Shown: positions 17,511 to 25,168 of the stretch, in pieces
How the letters are laid out: the number at the start of each line of letters is the position of its first letter
Numbering within the stretch: position 1 is the first letter of the stretch
DNA from: JANNRR01 sp031401675
GTDB lineage: Bacteria > Pseudomonadota > Alphaproteobacteria > Rhodobacterales > Rhodobacteraceae
Length of the DNA: 41,029 bases
Reading direction: 5' to 3'
NCBI GenBank assembly: GCA_031401675.1
Contig: JANNRR010000063.1
Coordinates: forward strand, 1 to 41,029
Program-made: the position numbers and the translations under genes
The notes under the pieces: generated by a model
Database searches by the model: none
Seen by the model: the letters and a program-made list of their open reading frames with translations, nothing else
What the model was told of the DNA's origin: nothing

Positions 17511-17565
17511 GTTGTTTTATTTCAGATAGTTAGATGGTATCTGTTAACCAAGTTTTAGGATGTGA
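17505..17565 (+). repeat. AT-rich intergenic element C
   Basis: Directly after the terminator comes TTGTTTTATTTCAGATAG, then TTAGATGG and TGTTAACC. It shares ATTTCAGATAGTTA with element D and the TTATTTCA-x(3)-GTTA core with A and B. It lies between the convergent ABC ATPase and cupin genes and is non-coding. Confidence 0.55.
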
Positions 17566-17673
17566 TGACTCTTGTCGGACCCAGACGCCGTGAAGTCGCG
17601 GGTGCCTGCCGTCAGATTGTGGCAAGCCACGGTCCGCAGACCGCATCTGCCAACGCTGTCCGCATCCTTCGGA

Positions 17674-18024
17674 TCAGACCTTGAAATCGAAGTGCTTGCG
17701 CACGGTTTCCTCGATCTTCCAGGTGCCCTTGAACGTCGCCTCGACCACAAAGGCGTCGCCGGCCTGCACCGTGACCGGGGTGCCGCCGTCCGGGGTGATG
17801 ACGATGCGACCGGCGATCATGTGGACGAATTCGTAGGCGGTGTAAGTGGCATGGTAGGTGCCGGGCGTGGCTTCCCAGCAGCCCGAGACCATGGTTCCGT
17901 CGGCGCTGGTGTGCAGGACCCAGGTCTTCATCGTCGGGGTTCCCGCGACCACGATCCAGCCGCCGAGGTCCTTGGTGTCGGGCTGCATGTCAGCGGGGAT
18001 GGCAAGTCGGGTGACAGTCGGCAT
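17674..18024 (-). CDS. Cupin-fold protein (DUF861/Cupin_3-like)
   Basis: This single-domain cupin of 116 residues has the pattern GGWIVVAGTP, GCWEATPGTYHATY, YEFVHMIAGRIVITPDGG and VQAGDAFVVEATFKGTWKI, typical of Cupin_3, the family containing ureidoglycine aminohydrolase cupins and many uncharacterised proteins. A possible metal or ligand site is formed by His and Glu in YHATYTAYEFVH. ATG at 18024 follows AAAGGA by 7 bases and was preferred over the longer frame from 18063. It stands alone. The 313 bases up to tatA (18025-18337) contain no gene and should hold both promoters. Confidence 0.82.
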   Translation of the reverse strand: MPTVTRLAIPADMQPDTKDLGGWIVVAGTPTMKTWVLHTSADGTMVSGCWEATPGTYHATYTAYEFVHMIAGRIVITPDGGTPVTVQAGDAFVVEATFKGTWKIEETVRKHFDFKV

Positions 18025-18337
18025 CGGGCATCCTTTCGGGGCTTCGGGGGGATTTCGCGGCACTGGGACATGCCTTGAGGCGCATCAGGCCCGAACCGGC
18101 GCATGGATGCTTGCCCGGAAACGACATCCGGCGTCGGAAGATGGATCGTCGGCATCGTGGTGCTTTTACGGCTCTTTTCCGGTTCTTGCGGGTCGCGTCG
18201 GTGTCTTCGCCGCATAGGCGGGGGCGTGTAATTTTCTGTGAGCCATGACGATTGGGGCTTTGATCTGGCGGAGCGAGGTCATAAATGTCGGACGAGACGA
18301 GAGGGGTACGGCTTTTGGTGCCCGAGAGGAGACTATC

Positions 18338-18547
18338 ATGCTCAATAACATCGGCCTTCCAGGGATTCTTCTGATCGGCGTTGTGGTTCTGGTGCTGTTC
18401 GGCAGAGGCAAGGTCAGTTCGCTGATGGGCGAGGTCGGCAAGGGCATCACCGCCTTCAAGCGCGGCGTCAAGGACAGCACCGAGGACATGGACAAGGAAC
18501 TGGCCGCCGCCAAGGATGTGACGCCGGCCGGCAAGGACCAGGTCTGA
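18338..18547 (+). CDS. tatA: Sec-independent translocase subunit TatA
   Basis: TatA forms the protein-conducting assembly of the twin-arginine pathway in the inner membrane. The 69-residue protein has one N-terminal helix (IGLPGILLIGVVVLVLF), the hinge FGRGKVSSLMGEVGKGI, then an amphipathic helix and a charged tail. ATG at 18338 follows AGAGGAGA; the longer frame from 18245 is not typical. tatB starts 32 bases downstream, so it heads the tatABC operon. Confidence 0.95.
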   Translation: MLNNIGLPGILLIGVVVLVLFGRGKVSSLMGEVGKGITAFKRGVKDSTEDMDKELAAAKDVTPAGKDQV

Positions 18548-18579
18548 ACGGTCGCAGGCGCTGGCCGGGTTGACGCAGA

Positions 18580-19374
18580 ATGCTTGATGTCGGGTGGTCC
18601 GAGCTGTTCGTGATCGGCGTGGTTGCGCTGGTGGTGGTGGGTCCGAAGGATCTGCCCGGGATGTTTCGCACCTTTGGCCAGTTTACCAACAAGGCCCGCA
18701 AGATGGCGCGCGAGTTCCAGCGGGCGATGGAGGCGGCGGCCGATGAGGCCGGCGTCAAGGATGTGGCCAAGGACCTGAAATCGATGACCTCGGCCAAGAG
18801 CCTGGGGCTGACGGCAGTGCAGGATGCGGCCAAGCGTTTTGAGGCGTGGGAGCCGCTGAAGCAGCCCGGGGTCGCCTCGGCCAAGCCCGGGATGGTGATA
18901 AAGCCGGTGGTGCCGGTGGCGTCGGAGGTGGTGGCGGGGCCGGAAGTGGTGGCGGGGCCGGAAGTCGGACCTGCGACGGCGGCGTTGGCCGCGGAACTGA
19001 AGGCCAGGGGCGCGACGGTGAAGGCCAAGGCGGCGGCGCGGCGGGCGGCTGCTGCGCCGGTGGCAGTGGTGCCGGTGGCAGTGGTGCCGGTGGCAGCGGT
19101 GCCGGTGGTAAAGGCGGGACGCAAGCCGAAAGCCGGCGCAAAGCCGGTTGTGCCGCCGACAGCCAAGCCCGTGCCGGTTCGCAAGGCAGCCGTGACGCTG
19201 GTGCCGAGTGTGGCGGATGTTCCGGCTGCGGCGAAGCCGGTCGCCAAACCGCGCGCTGCTGCCAAGACCACGGCAACGTCCAACGGTGCGGTCCTTCCAG
19301 CCGCGACTTTGGCAGGCGCGACCGCCAAGCCCGCCAAACGGCGCGCCGGGACCGCGCCCGGAGGTGAGGCATGA
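18580..19374 (+). CDS. tatB: Sec-independent translocase subunit TatB with long low-complexity tail
   Basis: TatB pairs with TatC to recognise twin-arginine signal peptides. The N-terminus MLDVGWSELFVIGVVALVVVGPKDLPGMFRTFGQF is diagnostic, with the Glu in the helix and the GPKDLP hinge. At 264 residues it is longer than the usual 150-180, because after about residue 100 it becomes an Ala/Pro/Val/Lys-rich tail. Part of that tail is encoded by tandem DNA repeats (18925-18960 and 19056-19115). The tail is probably disordered in the cytoplasm. Its stop overlaps the tatC start by 4 bases (ATGA), indicating translational coupling. Confidence 0.94.
   Translation: MLDVGWSELFVIGVVALVVVGPKDLPGMFRTFGQFTNKARKMAREFQRAMEAAADEAGVKDVAKDLKSMTSAKSLGLTAVQDAAKRFEAWEPLKQPGVASAKPGMVIKPVVPVASEVVAGPEVVAGPEVGPATAALAAELKARGATVKAKAAARRAAAAPVAVVPVAVVPVAAVPVVKAGRKPKAGAKPVVPPTAKPVPVRKAAVTLVPSVADVPAAAKPVAKPRAAAKTTATSNGAVLPAATLAGATAKPAKRRAGTAPGGEA
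18925..18960 (+). repeat. Two 18-bp tandem repeats inside tatB
   Basis: GARGTGGTGGCGGGGCCG occurs twice head to tail, encoding EVVAGP-EVVAGP, with the first bases of a third unit following. The units differ at one base. It lies in the low-complexity TatB tail. Confidence 0.8.
19056..19115 (+). repeat. 15-bp tandem repeats inside tatB
   Basis: GCCGGTGGCAGTGGT occurs at 19056 and 19071, with a one-base variant at 19086 and a degenerate unit at 19101. It encodes repeated PVAVV in the TatB tail. The unit length is a multiple of three, so copy-number change would keep the frame. Confidence 0.8.
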
Positions 19375-20252
19375 CCACCAACACCGTGGATGACAGTTCG
19401 GCGCCGCTGATCGAGCATCTGATCGAGTTGCGCAACCGGCTGATGAAGTCGCTGGCGGCGTTTCTGGTGGCGATGGTGATCGCCTTTACCGTCTGGCAGC
19501 CGATCTTCAACTTTCTGTCGGTGCCGCTGTGCCATGCGCTGCAGGAGCGCGGCCAGGAATGCAGCCTGATCCTGGTCAAGCTGCAGGAGGGGTTCTTTGT
19601 CGCCATCCGCATTTCGGTGATGGGCGGGCTGATGCTGTCGTTTCCCTATATCGCCACGCAGCTGTGGCGGTTTGTGGCTCCGGGGCTGTACAAGCAGGAA
19701 AAGAACGCGTTTCTGCCGTTTCTGATCGCGTCGCCGGTGATGTTCGCCCTGGGCGCGCTGTTTGCCTATTACGTGGTGATCCCGATCGCGTTCGATTTCT
19801 TCCTTGGCTTCCAGCAGATCACCGCTTTGCCCGCGCCGACCCCGGCGGTCGACGGCGTGGTGACGACGGGCGACGATGTCGGGGTGGTGTTTCAGGGGTC
19901 GGTGGCGGAACTGTTGACGCTGACCACGAAATTCATCACTGCGTTCGGTCTGTGCTTTCAGTTGCCGGTGTTGCTGACCCTGATGGGCAAGGCCGGGCTG
20001 GTGACCGCGAAATCGCTGGTGGCGATGCGGCGCTATGCGATCCTGGCGATCATCGTGCTGGCTGCCGTGGTCACCCCGCCCGACATGATGTCGCAGCTGA
20101 TCCTGTTTGCGGCGATCTATCCGCTGTACGAAGTGTCGATCCTGTTGGTGCGGCGCACGGAAAAGCTGCGCGAGGCGGCGCTGCGGGCCGAAGGTCTGTG
20201 GGTCGACGACGAGGACGAGGTGCCGCCTGCGGCCGGGGACAAGGCGAAATGA
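19371..20252 (+). CDS. tatC: Sec-independent translocase subunit TatC
   Basis: TatC is the six-helix receptor of the Tat translocase. The 293-residue protein shows the N-terminal PLIEHLIELRNRL motif, followed by periplasmic-loop and helix blocks such as LQEGFFVAIRIS, FPYIATQLWRFVAPGLYKQEK, and the C-terminal AAVVTPPDMMSQLILFAAIY-type block. It extends beyond most TatC proteins by a short acidic tail. It overlaps tatB and the following P-loop ATPase gene by 4 bases each (ATGA), so all are probably translated from one message. Confidence 0.95.
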   Translation: MTTNTVDDSSAPLIEHLIELRNRLMKSLAAFLVAMVIAFTVWQPIFNFLSVPLCHALQERGQECSLILVKLQEGFFVAIRISVMGGLMLSFPYIATQLWRFVAPGLYKQEKNAFLPFLIASPVMFALGALFAYYVVIPIAFDFFLGFQQITALPAPTPAVDGVVTTGDDVGVVFQGSVAELLTLTTKFITAFGLCFQLPVLLTLMGKAGLVTAKSLVAMRRYAILAIIVLAAVVTPPDMMSQLILFAAIYPLYEVSILLVRRTEKLREAALRAEGLWVDDEDEVPPAAGDKAK

Positions 20253-21100
20253 GCCTGTCCGATGGCGATGCCGCGCTGCTGCGGATCGCCGGGGCGCTGG
20301 AGCGGATCAGCCCGTTGCCGGAGCCGGTTCCCGATTTCGGCGCGGCGGAAGCCTTTGTCTGGCATCCCGATCCCGACCGGCTGCAAGCGGTGGCCCGGGT
20401 CAACCGGGTCGACCTCGACCTGCTGATCGGCATCGACCGGGCCCGCGACATCCTGTTGGCCAACACCCTGCAGTTCGCACGCGGACTGCCCGCCAACAAT
20501 GCGCTCTTGTGGGGCGCGCGCGGCATGGGCAAATCGTCGCTGGTCAAGGCGGTGCATGGCGCGGCGCTGGCCGCCGGGCTGGCGCTGAAGATCGTCGAGG
20601 TGCAGCGCGAGGACCTGCCGAGCATTGGGCGGCTCTTGGCACTGCTGCGCCATGCCCCGGCGCGGTTCCTGCTGTTTTGCGACGACCTGTCGTTCAGCCA
20701 TGACGACACCCACTACAAATCGCTGAAGGCGGTGCTGGATGGCGGCATCGAGGGGCGGCCGGACAATGTGGTGCTCTATGCCACCTCGAACCGTCGGCAC
20801 CTGATGCCGCGCGACATGATCGAGAACGAACGCTCCTCGGCCATCAGCCCGTCCGAGGCGGTGGAGGAAAAAGTATCGCTGTCGGACCGGTTCGGGCTGT
20901 GGCTGGGGTTCCATCCCTGTACGCAGGACGAGTATCTGGCGATGATCCGGGGCTATTGCACGGCGCACGGGCTGGAGATCGATGCCGCGACGCTGCGGGC
21001 CGAGGCCATCGAATGGCAGGCGACGCGCGGGGCGCGGTCGGGCCGGGTGGCCTGGCAGTATGTCACCGATCTGGCGGGACGGCGGGGTCTGCCGCTTTGA
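20249..21100 (+). CDS. DUF815-type P-loop ATPase coupled to tatC
   Basis: This 283-residue AAA-like ATPase is of the DUF815 family, whose function is unknown. Walker A is LWGARGMGKSSLVKA and Walker B is FLLFCDDLSF, followed by DDTHYKSLKAVLDGGIEGRP and a sensor-like NVVLYATSNRRHL, then SDRFGLWLGFHPCTQDEYL. All are family hallmarks. There is no signal peptide or membrane helix. The ATG at 20249 overlaps the tatC stop (ATGA), so it is translated with the Tat genes. Whether it takes part in Tat export is unknown. Confidence 0.88.
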   Translation: MSLSDGDAALLRIAGALERISPLPEPVPDFGAAEAFVWHPDPDRLQAVARVNRVDLDLLIGIDRARDILLANTLQFARGLPANNALLWGARGMGKSSLVKAVHGAALAAGLALKIVEVQREDLPSIGRLLALLRHAPARFLLFCDDLSFSHDDTHYKSLKAVLDGGIEGRPDNVVLYATSNRRHLMPRDMIENERSSAISPSEAVEEKVSLSDRFGLWLGFHPCTQDEYLAMIRGYCTAHGLEIDAATLRAEAIEWQATRGARSGRVAWQYVTDLAGRRGLPL

Positions 21101-21201
21101 CGCGTGCACCGGGTGGCGGCGTGGTCCGGCAAGGGTGACAGAAGCCCTGATCGCGGCTATGGTCGGGGTGATGCGAAACGGCACGGCGCTGAGGAGGCGG
21201 G

Positions 21202-21492
21202 ATGGACGACAAGGTTGTTGTGCGCAACATCGCAAGCCCGGGCCATGTCACGCGGCTGGACGGCGCGAAGTATCGCGGGATGCGCGATGCGCTGATGCAG
21301 GTTGTGACCAAGGCGGAACCCGGTCACACGGTGGCCGAGCTTTCTGCGGCAATCGCACCGCATCAGCCGCAGGATCTGTTTCCGGGCGGAGCCAAGGCCG
21401 GCTGGTGGCTGAAGGCGGTGCAGCTTGACCTGGAGGCGCAGGGGATTCTGGTCCGGACCCGGACCTCGCCGCTGCGCCTGCGGCTTGCCTGA
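21202..21492 (+). CDS. Small conserved protein (DUF6958-like)
   Basis: This 96-residue soluble protein opens MDDKVVVRNIASPGHVTRLD and contains HTVAELSAAIAPHQPQDLFPGGAKAGWWLKAVQLDLEAQG. The central FPGGAKAGWWLK-x-VQLDLEA stretch agrees with my memory of a small uncharacterised family (DUF6958). The fold looks like a winged-helix-sized alpha/beta unit, but this is a guess. ATG at 21202 is preceded by GAGGAGG. It follows the Tat unit by 101 bases and converges on the LysM/M23 gene. Confidence 0.75.
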   Translation: MDDKVVVRNIASPGHVTRLDGAKYRGMRDALMQVVTKAEPGHTVAELSAAIAPHQPQDLFPGGAKAGWWLKAVQLDLEAQGILVRTRTSPLRLRLA

Positions 21493-21520
21493 CCGCGCCC
21501 GGTCCCCGGATCGCGCCTGA

Positions 21521-21558
21521 CCGGACCGGCTATTGCAAGCCGGACCGGTTATTGAAGG
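21521..21558 (+). repeat. 19-bp tandem duplication across the LysM/M23 stop codon
   Basis: CCGGACCGGCTATTGCAAG is followed directly by the related CCGGACCGGTTATTGAAGG. The second copy contains the last codons and TAA stop of the minus-strand gene ending at 21549. The first copy lies just past it and carries a second stop-like triplet. Confidence 0.7.
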
Positions 21559-22742
21559 AAGGTCAGCGGATCGACCGAATCAAAGCCCTGACGCACCTCG
21601 AAATGCACAAAGGCCGGGCTGCCGCTGCCGATGCTGGCGACGGTCTGGCCACGTTTGACTGCGGCCCCCTGCGCCACTTTGACATCCGAGACATTGGCAT
21701 AGACCGTCAGCACGTTGCCGGCGTGGCGGATGATCAGGATCTGCACCTGATCGGCGTCCTTGGTCACCTTGGCCACGGTGCCATCGGCGGCGGCGCGTAC
21801 GGCGGAACCGGAAGCTGCAGAAATGTCGATGCCATCGTTGCGGCCCTTGTCATAGGCGCGGATGATCTTGCCGTCGGCGGGCATGGCAAAGCGCGCGGCC
21901 GAGGCTGCGGTCTGGCCGCCGGCCAGATCGGGCGAGGCCGGGGTGTTGGCGGCGGCGGCGGCTGCCGGTGCCGGATTTTCGTCGGGCAGGGGTGTGGAGG
22001 CCGAGGGCGGTTCGGGCGTCACGCTGCCCTGGCCGGGGGCGGACACCGCACCAGCGGCTTCCAGCGCGGCTTCGCCGGGGACCGGGATCATCAGGAACTG
22101 GCCTTCGCGGACCGCCAGATCGGGGCCGAGGCCGTTCCAGTCGGCCAGTGCCTTGGCCGGGACATTGTACAGCCGGGCAATGGTAAAGGCGGTTTCGCCG
22201 CGCAGCACCTGATGGCGGACCGGCTCGCGGCCGGGAACACCCTGCGGACGGTTGCTGCCCGGTGCCGCCGGGGTCGGGCCGGCGCGTTCGATGGCATTGC
22301 CGGCCAGGGTGGTGATGTCGATGGCCCCGCCCGGCGTCACCGGGTTGCCGGGCAAGGTTCCGGTCTGCACGCCGAAGGGTTCGGAGACCCGGCGCGGCAG
22401 GGCTAGCACCTCGCCGCCGCGCAGACCCATGTCGGCGGTCAGGCCGTTGTGGCGGGCCAGTTCGTCGGCAGGCAGGCCGACCCGTGCGGCAAGGCTGGCC
22501 ACGGTATCGCCCCGTTCCGCCACCGCGACCTGATAGCTGGGATAGGAGATCACTCCGCGCGCATCCGGGGCCGGGCGGTTGGCAGTGGCAGCCCGCGCCG
22601 CGTCGGAGGTGTTGAGGGCGGTGCCGGACGGCCGCAGGTCCCAGTCGGGCGGGGTGTCGCAGGCGGCAAGGACCGACAGGGCACCGCCAAGCACCAAGAG
22701 GCGCAGCACGGGGGCGGCAGTCATCAGGAATTTGGCCGGCAT
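21549..22742 (-). CDS. LysM and M23-domain lipoprotein, murein hydrolase activator (NlpD-like)
   Basis: This 397-residue envelope lipoprotein is probably needed to activate a murein amidase at division. The signal peptide ends in lipobox LSVLAAC (Cys about 28). Two LysM domains follow (VAERGDTVASLAARVGLPADELA; VLRGETAFTIARLYNVPAKALADW), then a Pro/Ala-rich linker and a C-terminal M23 fold (GKIIRAYDKGRNDGIDIS; VHFEVRQG). M23 zinc ligands look incomplete, e.g. NDGIDIS where active enzymes have HxGxDI, as in degenerate NlpD activators. ATG at 22742 follows GAGGA. It lies downstream of surE-pcm. Confidence 0.88.
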   Translation of the reverse strand: MPAKFLMTAAPVLRLLVLGGALSVLAACDTPPDWDLRPSGTALNTSDAARAATANRPAPDARGVISYPSYQVAVAERGDTVASLAARVGLPADELARHNGLTADMGLRGGEVLALPRRVSEPFGVQTGTLPGNPVTPGGAIDITTLAGNAIERAGPTPAAPGSNRPQGVPGREPVRHQVLRGETAFTIARLYNVPAKALADWNGLGPDLAVREGQFLMIPVPGEAALEAAGAVSAPGQGSVTPEPPSASTPLPDENPAPAAAAAANTPASPDLAGGQTAASAARFAMPADGKIIRAYDKGRNDGIDISAASGSAVRAAADGTVAKVTKDADQVQILIIRHAGNVLTVYANVSDVKVAQGAAVKRGQTVASIGSGSPAFVHFEVRQGFDSVDPLTFLQ

Positions 22743-22814
22743 TGCTCGTATCCTCGTCTGGTGGCCCTTGTCGCCGGGCCTTGCTTCGGTGTCGTCCGTC
22801 CGGTCGTCTGTCAA

Positions 22815-22862
22815 GTCTTGCGTCTGGTCTTGTGTCTGGTCTTGCGTCTGGTCGCTCGTCTG
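22815..22862 (-). repeat. Four 12-bp tandem repeats between pcm and the LysM/M23 gene
   Basis: On the minus strand CAGACGCAAGAC-type units repeat four times. The frame is the same as both neighbours and would read DQTS/DQTQ repeats. That frame stays open from just after the pcm TGA at 22884 into the LysM/M23 gene. Confidence 0.8.
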
Positions 22863-22883
22863 GTCGATGGTGGCCGAAAGGCG

Positions 22884-23540
22884 TCAGTCCTGCCCGAGGC
22901 CTTCGACCAGCGGCACGAACCGGACCGGGCGCAGTTCTTCGTAGTCGTACCCGGTTTCGGTCCTGATGACCTTGATCAGGCTTTGCACCGTATCCGACTG
23001 GCCGACCGGCAGTACCATGATACCGCCGATCCGAAGCTGCGCCAAGAGGGGGCCGGGCGGGTCCTCGGCGGCGGCGGTGACGATGATGCGGTCAAAGGGT
23101 GCCTGATCCGGCAGGCCGTGGCTGCCATCGGCGGTCAGGGCGATGATGTTGGTCAGGCCCAGGCCCTGAAATATCTCCTGCGCTTCGCGCACCAGACGGC
23201 GGTGGCGGTCGACGGTGTAGACCCGCCGCGCCAGTTCGGCCAGGATCGCCGCCTGGTAGCCCGAGCCGGTCCCGACCTCCAGCACCTTGTCGCGCGGGCT
23301 GACCTGCAGCGCCTGGGTCATCAGGCCGACCACGGACGGCTGGCTGATGGTCTGGCCGCAGGCGATGGGCAGCGGCATGTCCTCGTAGGCGCGGTCGGCG
23401 AACAGGCCCTTGACGAAGATGCCGCGGTCGATCCGTTCCATCGCCGACAGCACGCGGGCGTCGGTGACCCCGCGCGAGCGCAAGGCATAGAGAAACCGCA
23501 TCTTGCGTTCGGCCAGATCGTCGGGGGCCGCGTCGGTCAT
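22884..23540 (-). CDS. pcm: Protein-L-isoaspartate O-methyltransferase
   Basis: Pcm repairs isoaspartyl damage in aged proteins by SAM-dependent methylation. The 218-residue protein shows MRFLYALRSRGVTDARVLSAMERIDRGIF, then the isoaspartate-binding GQTISQPSVVGLMTQAL and the SAM-binding VLEVGTGSGYQAAILAEL, all characteristic. The ATG at 23540 overlaps the surE stop by 4 bases, so translation is coupled. Its stop is followed by an unusual open, repeat-bearing spacer of 141 bases. Confidence 0.95.
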   Translation of the reverse strand: MTDAAPDDLAERKMRFLYALRSRGVTDARVLSAMERIDRGIFVKGLFADRAYEDMPLPIACGQTISQPSVVGLMTQALQVSPRDKVLEVGTGSGYQAAILAELARRVYTVDRHRRLVREAQEIFQGLGLTNIIALTADGSHGLPDQAPFDRIIVTAAAEDPPGPLLAQLRIGGIMVLPVGQSDTVQSLIKVIRTETGYDYEELRPVRFVPLVEGLGQD

Positions 23541-24322
23541 CCCAGCCGCACCGTCAGGTCGGCCAACAGGTCATGCGCCGTCAGGTCGGCGCGCATCGGC
23601 GTGACCGAGATGTAGCCGTCAAGATTGACGGCGGCGTCGGAGCCGGGTGCTGTCGGGGTGTGTTGCGGGCCGCCCTTGATCCACAGGAACTTGCGGCCCG
23701 AGGGCGACATGTGCGGCTCGACCCCGAAGGCGGTATCGCGGCGGAAGCCCTGCGGCGCGACGCGGGCACCCTTGACCGCTGCGGCGGCGCACGGCGGAAA
23801 GTTGACATTGTAGAACACCCGGTAGTCGTCCTGGGTCCAGATGCCCTTGTCCAGCAGGCTGCGCACCAGAGCGGTGCCGTGGGTCCGCGCCGCTTCGAAC
23901 GGGTCGGCGAGGTCTTCGGTGCCCGGCCCGAGGAACTGCGAAAGGGCGATGGCGGGCAGGCCCTGCAGCGCCGCCTCCATCGCGCCGCCGATGGTGCCGG
24001 AATAAAGCGTGTTCTCGGCGGCGTTGTTGCCGCGGTTGACGCCCGACAGCACCAGATCGGGTTTCGCCCCCTGCAGCACGTCGTAAAGTGCCGCCAGCAC
24101 GCAATCGGCGGGCGAGCCTTCGGCGGCGTAGCGGTTGGGGCCAAGCTTTGCGATCATCATCGGATGGGTATAGCTGATGCAATGGCCGACGCCGGACTGT
24201 TCGAACGCCGGGGCGACGGTCCAGACCTCGCCCTTAGGCCCGGCGATGGCGGTGGCGATCTCGGTCAGCACCTCAAGCCCGGGGGCATTGATGCCGTCGT
24301 CGTTGGTAATCAGAATGCGCAT
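23537..24322 (-). CDS. surE: 5'/3'-nucleotidase SurE
   Basis: SurE is a metal-dependent nucleoside monophosphate phosphatase of stationary-phase survival. The 261-residue protein begins MRILITNDDGINAPGLEVL with the paired Asp metal ligands, and has the FEQSGVGHCISY and LVLSGVNRGNNAAENTLYSGT blocks. It is complete. It heads the unit surE-pcm-LysM/M23, which converges on the Tat operon. It is preceded by the 24404-24488 inverted element. The immediate upstream region (24323-24403) shows no clear promoter hexamers by eye. Confidence 0.95.
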   Translation of the reverse strand: MRILITNDDGINAPGLEVLTEIATAIAGPKGEVWTVAPAFEQSGVGHCISYTHPMMIAKLGPNRYAAEGSPADCVLAALYDVLQGAKPDLVLSGVNRGNNAAENTLYSGTIGGAMEAALQGLPAIALSQFLGPGTEDLADPFEAARTHGTALVRSLLDKGIWTQDDYRVFYNVNFPPCAAAAVKGARVAPQGFRRDTAFGVEPHMSPSGRKFLWIKGGPQHTPTAPGSDAAVNLDGYISVTPMRADLTAHDLLADLTVRLG

Positions 24323-24403
24323 GCGGCCCCCCGGCTGGTTGCCGCCCTGATTAGAGCAGGGCGGCGCGGGCGTAAAGCCAACAGCGCCGGTTCGGCGGTC
24401 GGG

Positions 24404-24488
24404 GCTTCATTCCGTTTCAAATATCCCCGCCGGAGGCTCGCGCGGTTGGGCAGAGTGCCTCCGGCGGGGATATTTGCAGAACAAAGAG
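24404..24488 (-). terminator. Inverted pair of the GCCGGAGGC element; terminator-like hairpin after SDR
   Basis: A 20-bp perfect inverted repeat, CAAATATCCCCGCCGGAGGC at 24418-24437 and its complement at 24457-24476, is separated by 19 bases. It begins just past the SDR stop (24494), with the motif GAACAAAGAG also present at 36219-36228. There is no U-tract after the stem, so intrinsic termination is only probable. It is the only place in the window where the dispersed element is paired. Confidence 0.65.
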
Positions 24489-24493
24489 CCGGG

Positions 24494-25168
24494 TCAGATC
24501 AGTGCGGCCAGCCGCTCGGCTTCTTCGGTGCAGGGCGTCAGGCGGCTGCGGTCTTCGCCGGGAAAGAAGCGGGCGCGGGTGGTGGTGGGCATCGGGGCGG
24601 CGGTTTCGATCAGGACGCGCGGGCCGGTTCTGGGGGTTTCGGCGGCCCAGCTGCGGGCAAGGGCGATCTGCGCGGCTTTGCTGGCGCCGTAGGCGGCGAA
24701 GTATCTCTGGCCGGCGCGGGGATCGTCGAGGAACAGGGCGGTGCCTTGTTGACCGGCTATTGGCCGGGCGGCGAGCAGCAGCGGTTCCAGCATCGGGATC
24801 AGGATGCCGGTGGCGCGGGCGTTGGTGGCCAGCGACTTGTCCCAGTCTTTCGCGTCGATGTGACCGGCGGGGGCGAGGGGGGCGGCGTGGATGGCGCAGT
24901 GCGCCCAGAGGTCGAGCCGGCCCCATCGGTCGTGGATGGACCGGCAGAGGTGGCGCATGGCGTCATCACTGGTGATGTCCATCGGTGCCAGGGTCAGCGT
25001 GCCGGTGCCGGGTGGTGCCGCTGCCTTGACGCGGTCGTCGAGATCCTCGAGCCCGCCGGTGGTGCGTGCCACCGCCACCACATGCCAGCCGCGCCGGGCC
25101 AGGGTTTCGGCCAGGGCCGCACCGAGACCGCGCGAGGCACCGGTGATCAGGGCGATGCGGTCGGTCAT
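24494..25168 (-). CDS. SDR family NAD(P)-dependent oxidoreductase
   Basis: This 224-residue classical short-chain dehydrogenase has a Rossmann turn TGASRGLG at residues 9-16 and catalytic YGASK at about 160. The central N-A-G motif is replaced by HCAIH, a departure from the usual NNAG. The substrate is unknown. The ATG at 25168 overlaps the stop of the DUF1801 gene by 4 bases (ATGA), so it is the last gene of the purF-DUF1801-SDR unit. The inverted element follows as its likely 3' end. Confidence 0.88.
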   Translation of the reverse strand: MTDRIALITGASRGLGAALAETLARRGWHVVAVARTTGGLEDLDDRVKAAAPPGTGTLTLAPMDITSDDAMRHLCRSIHDRWGRLDLWAHCAIHAAPLAPAGHIDAKDWDKSLATNARATGILIPMLEPLLLAARPIAGQQGTALFLDDPRAGQRYFAAYGASKAAQIALARSWAAETPRTGPRVLIETAAPMPTTTRARFFPGEDRSRLTPCTEEAERLAALI

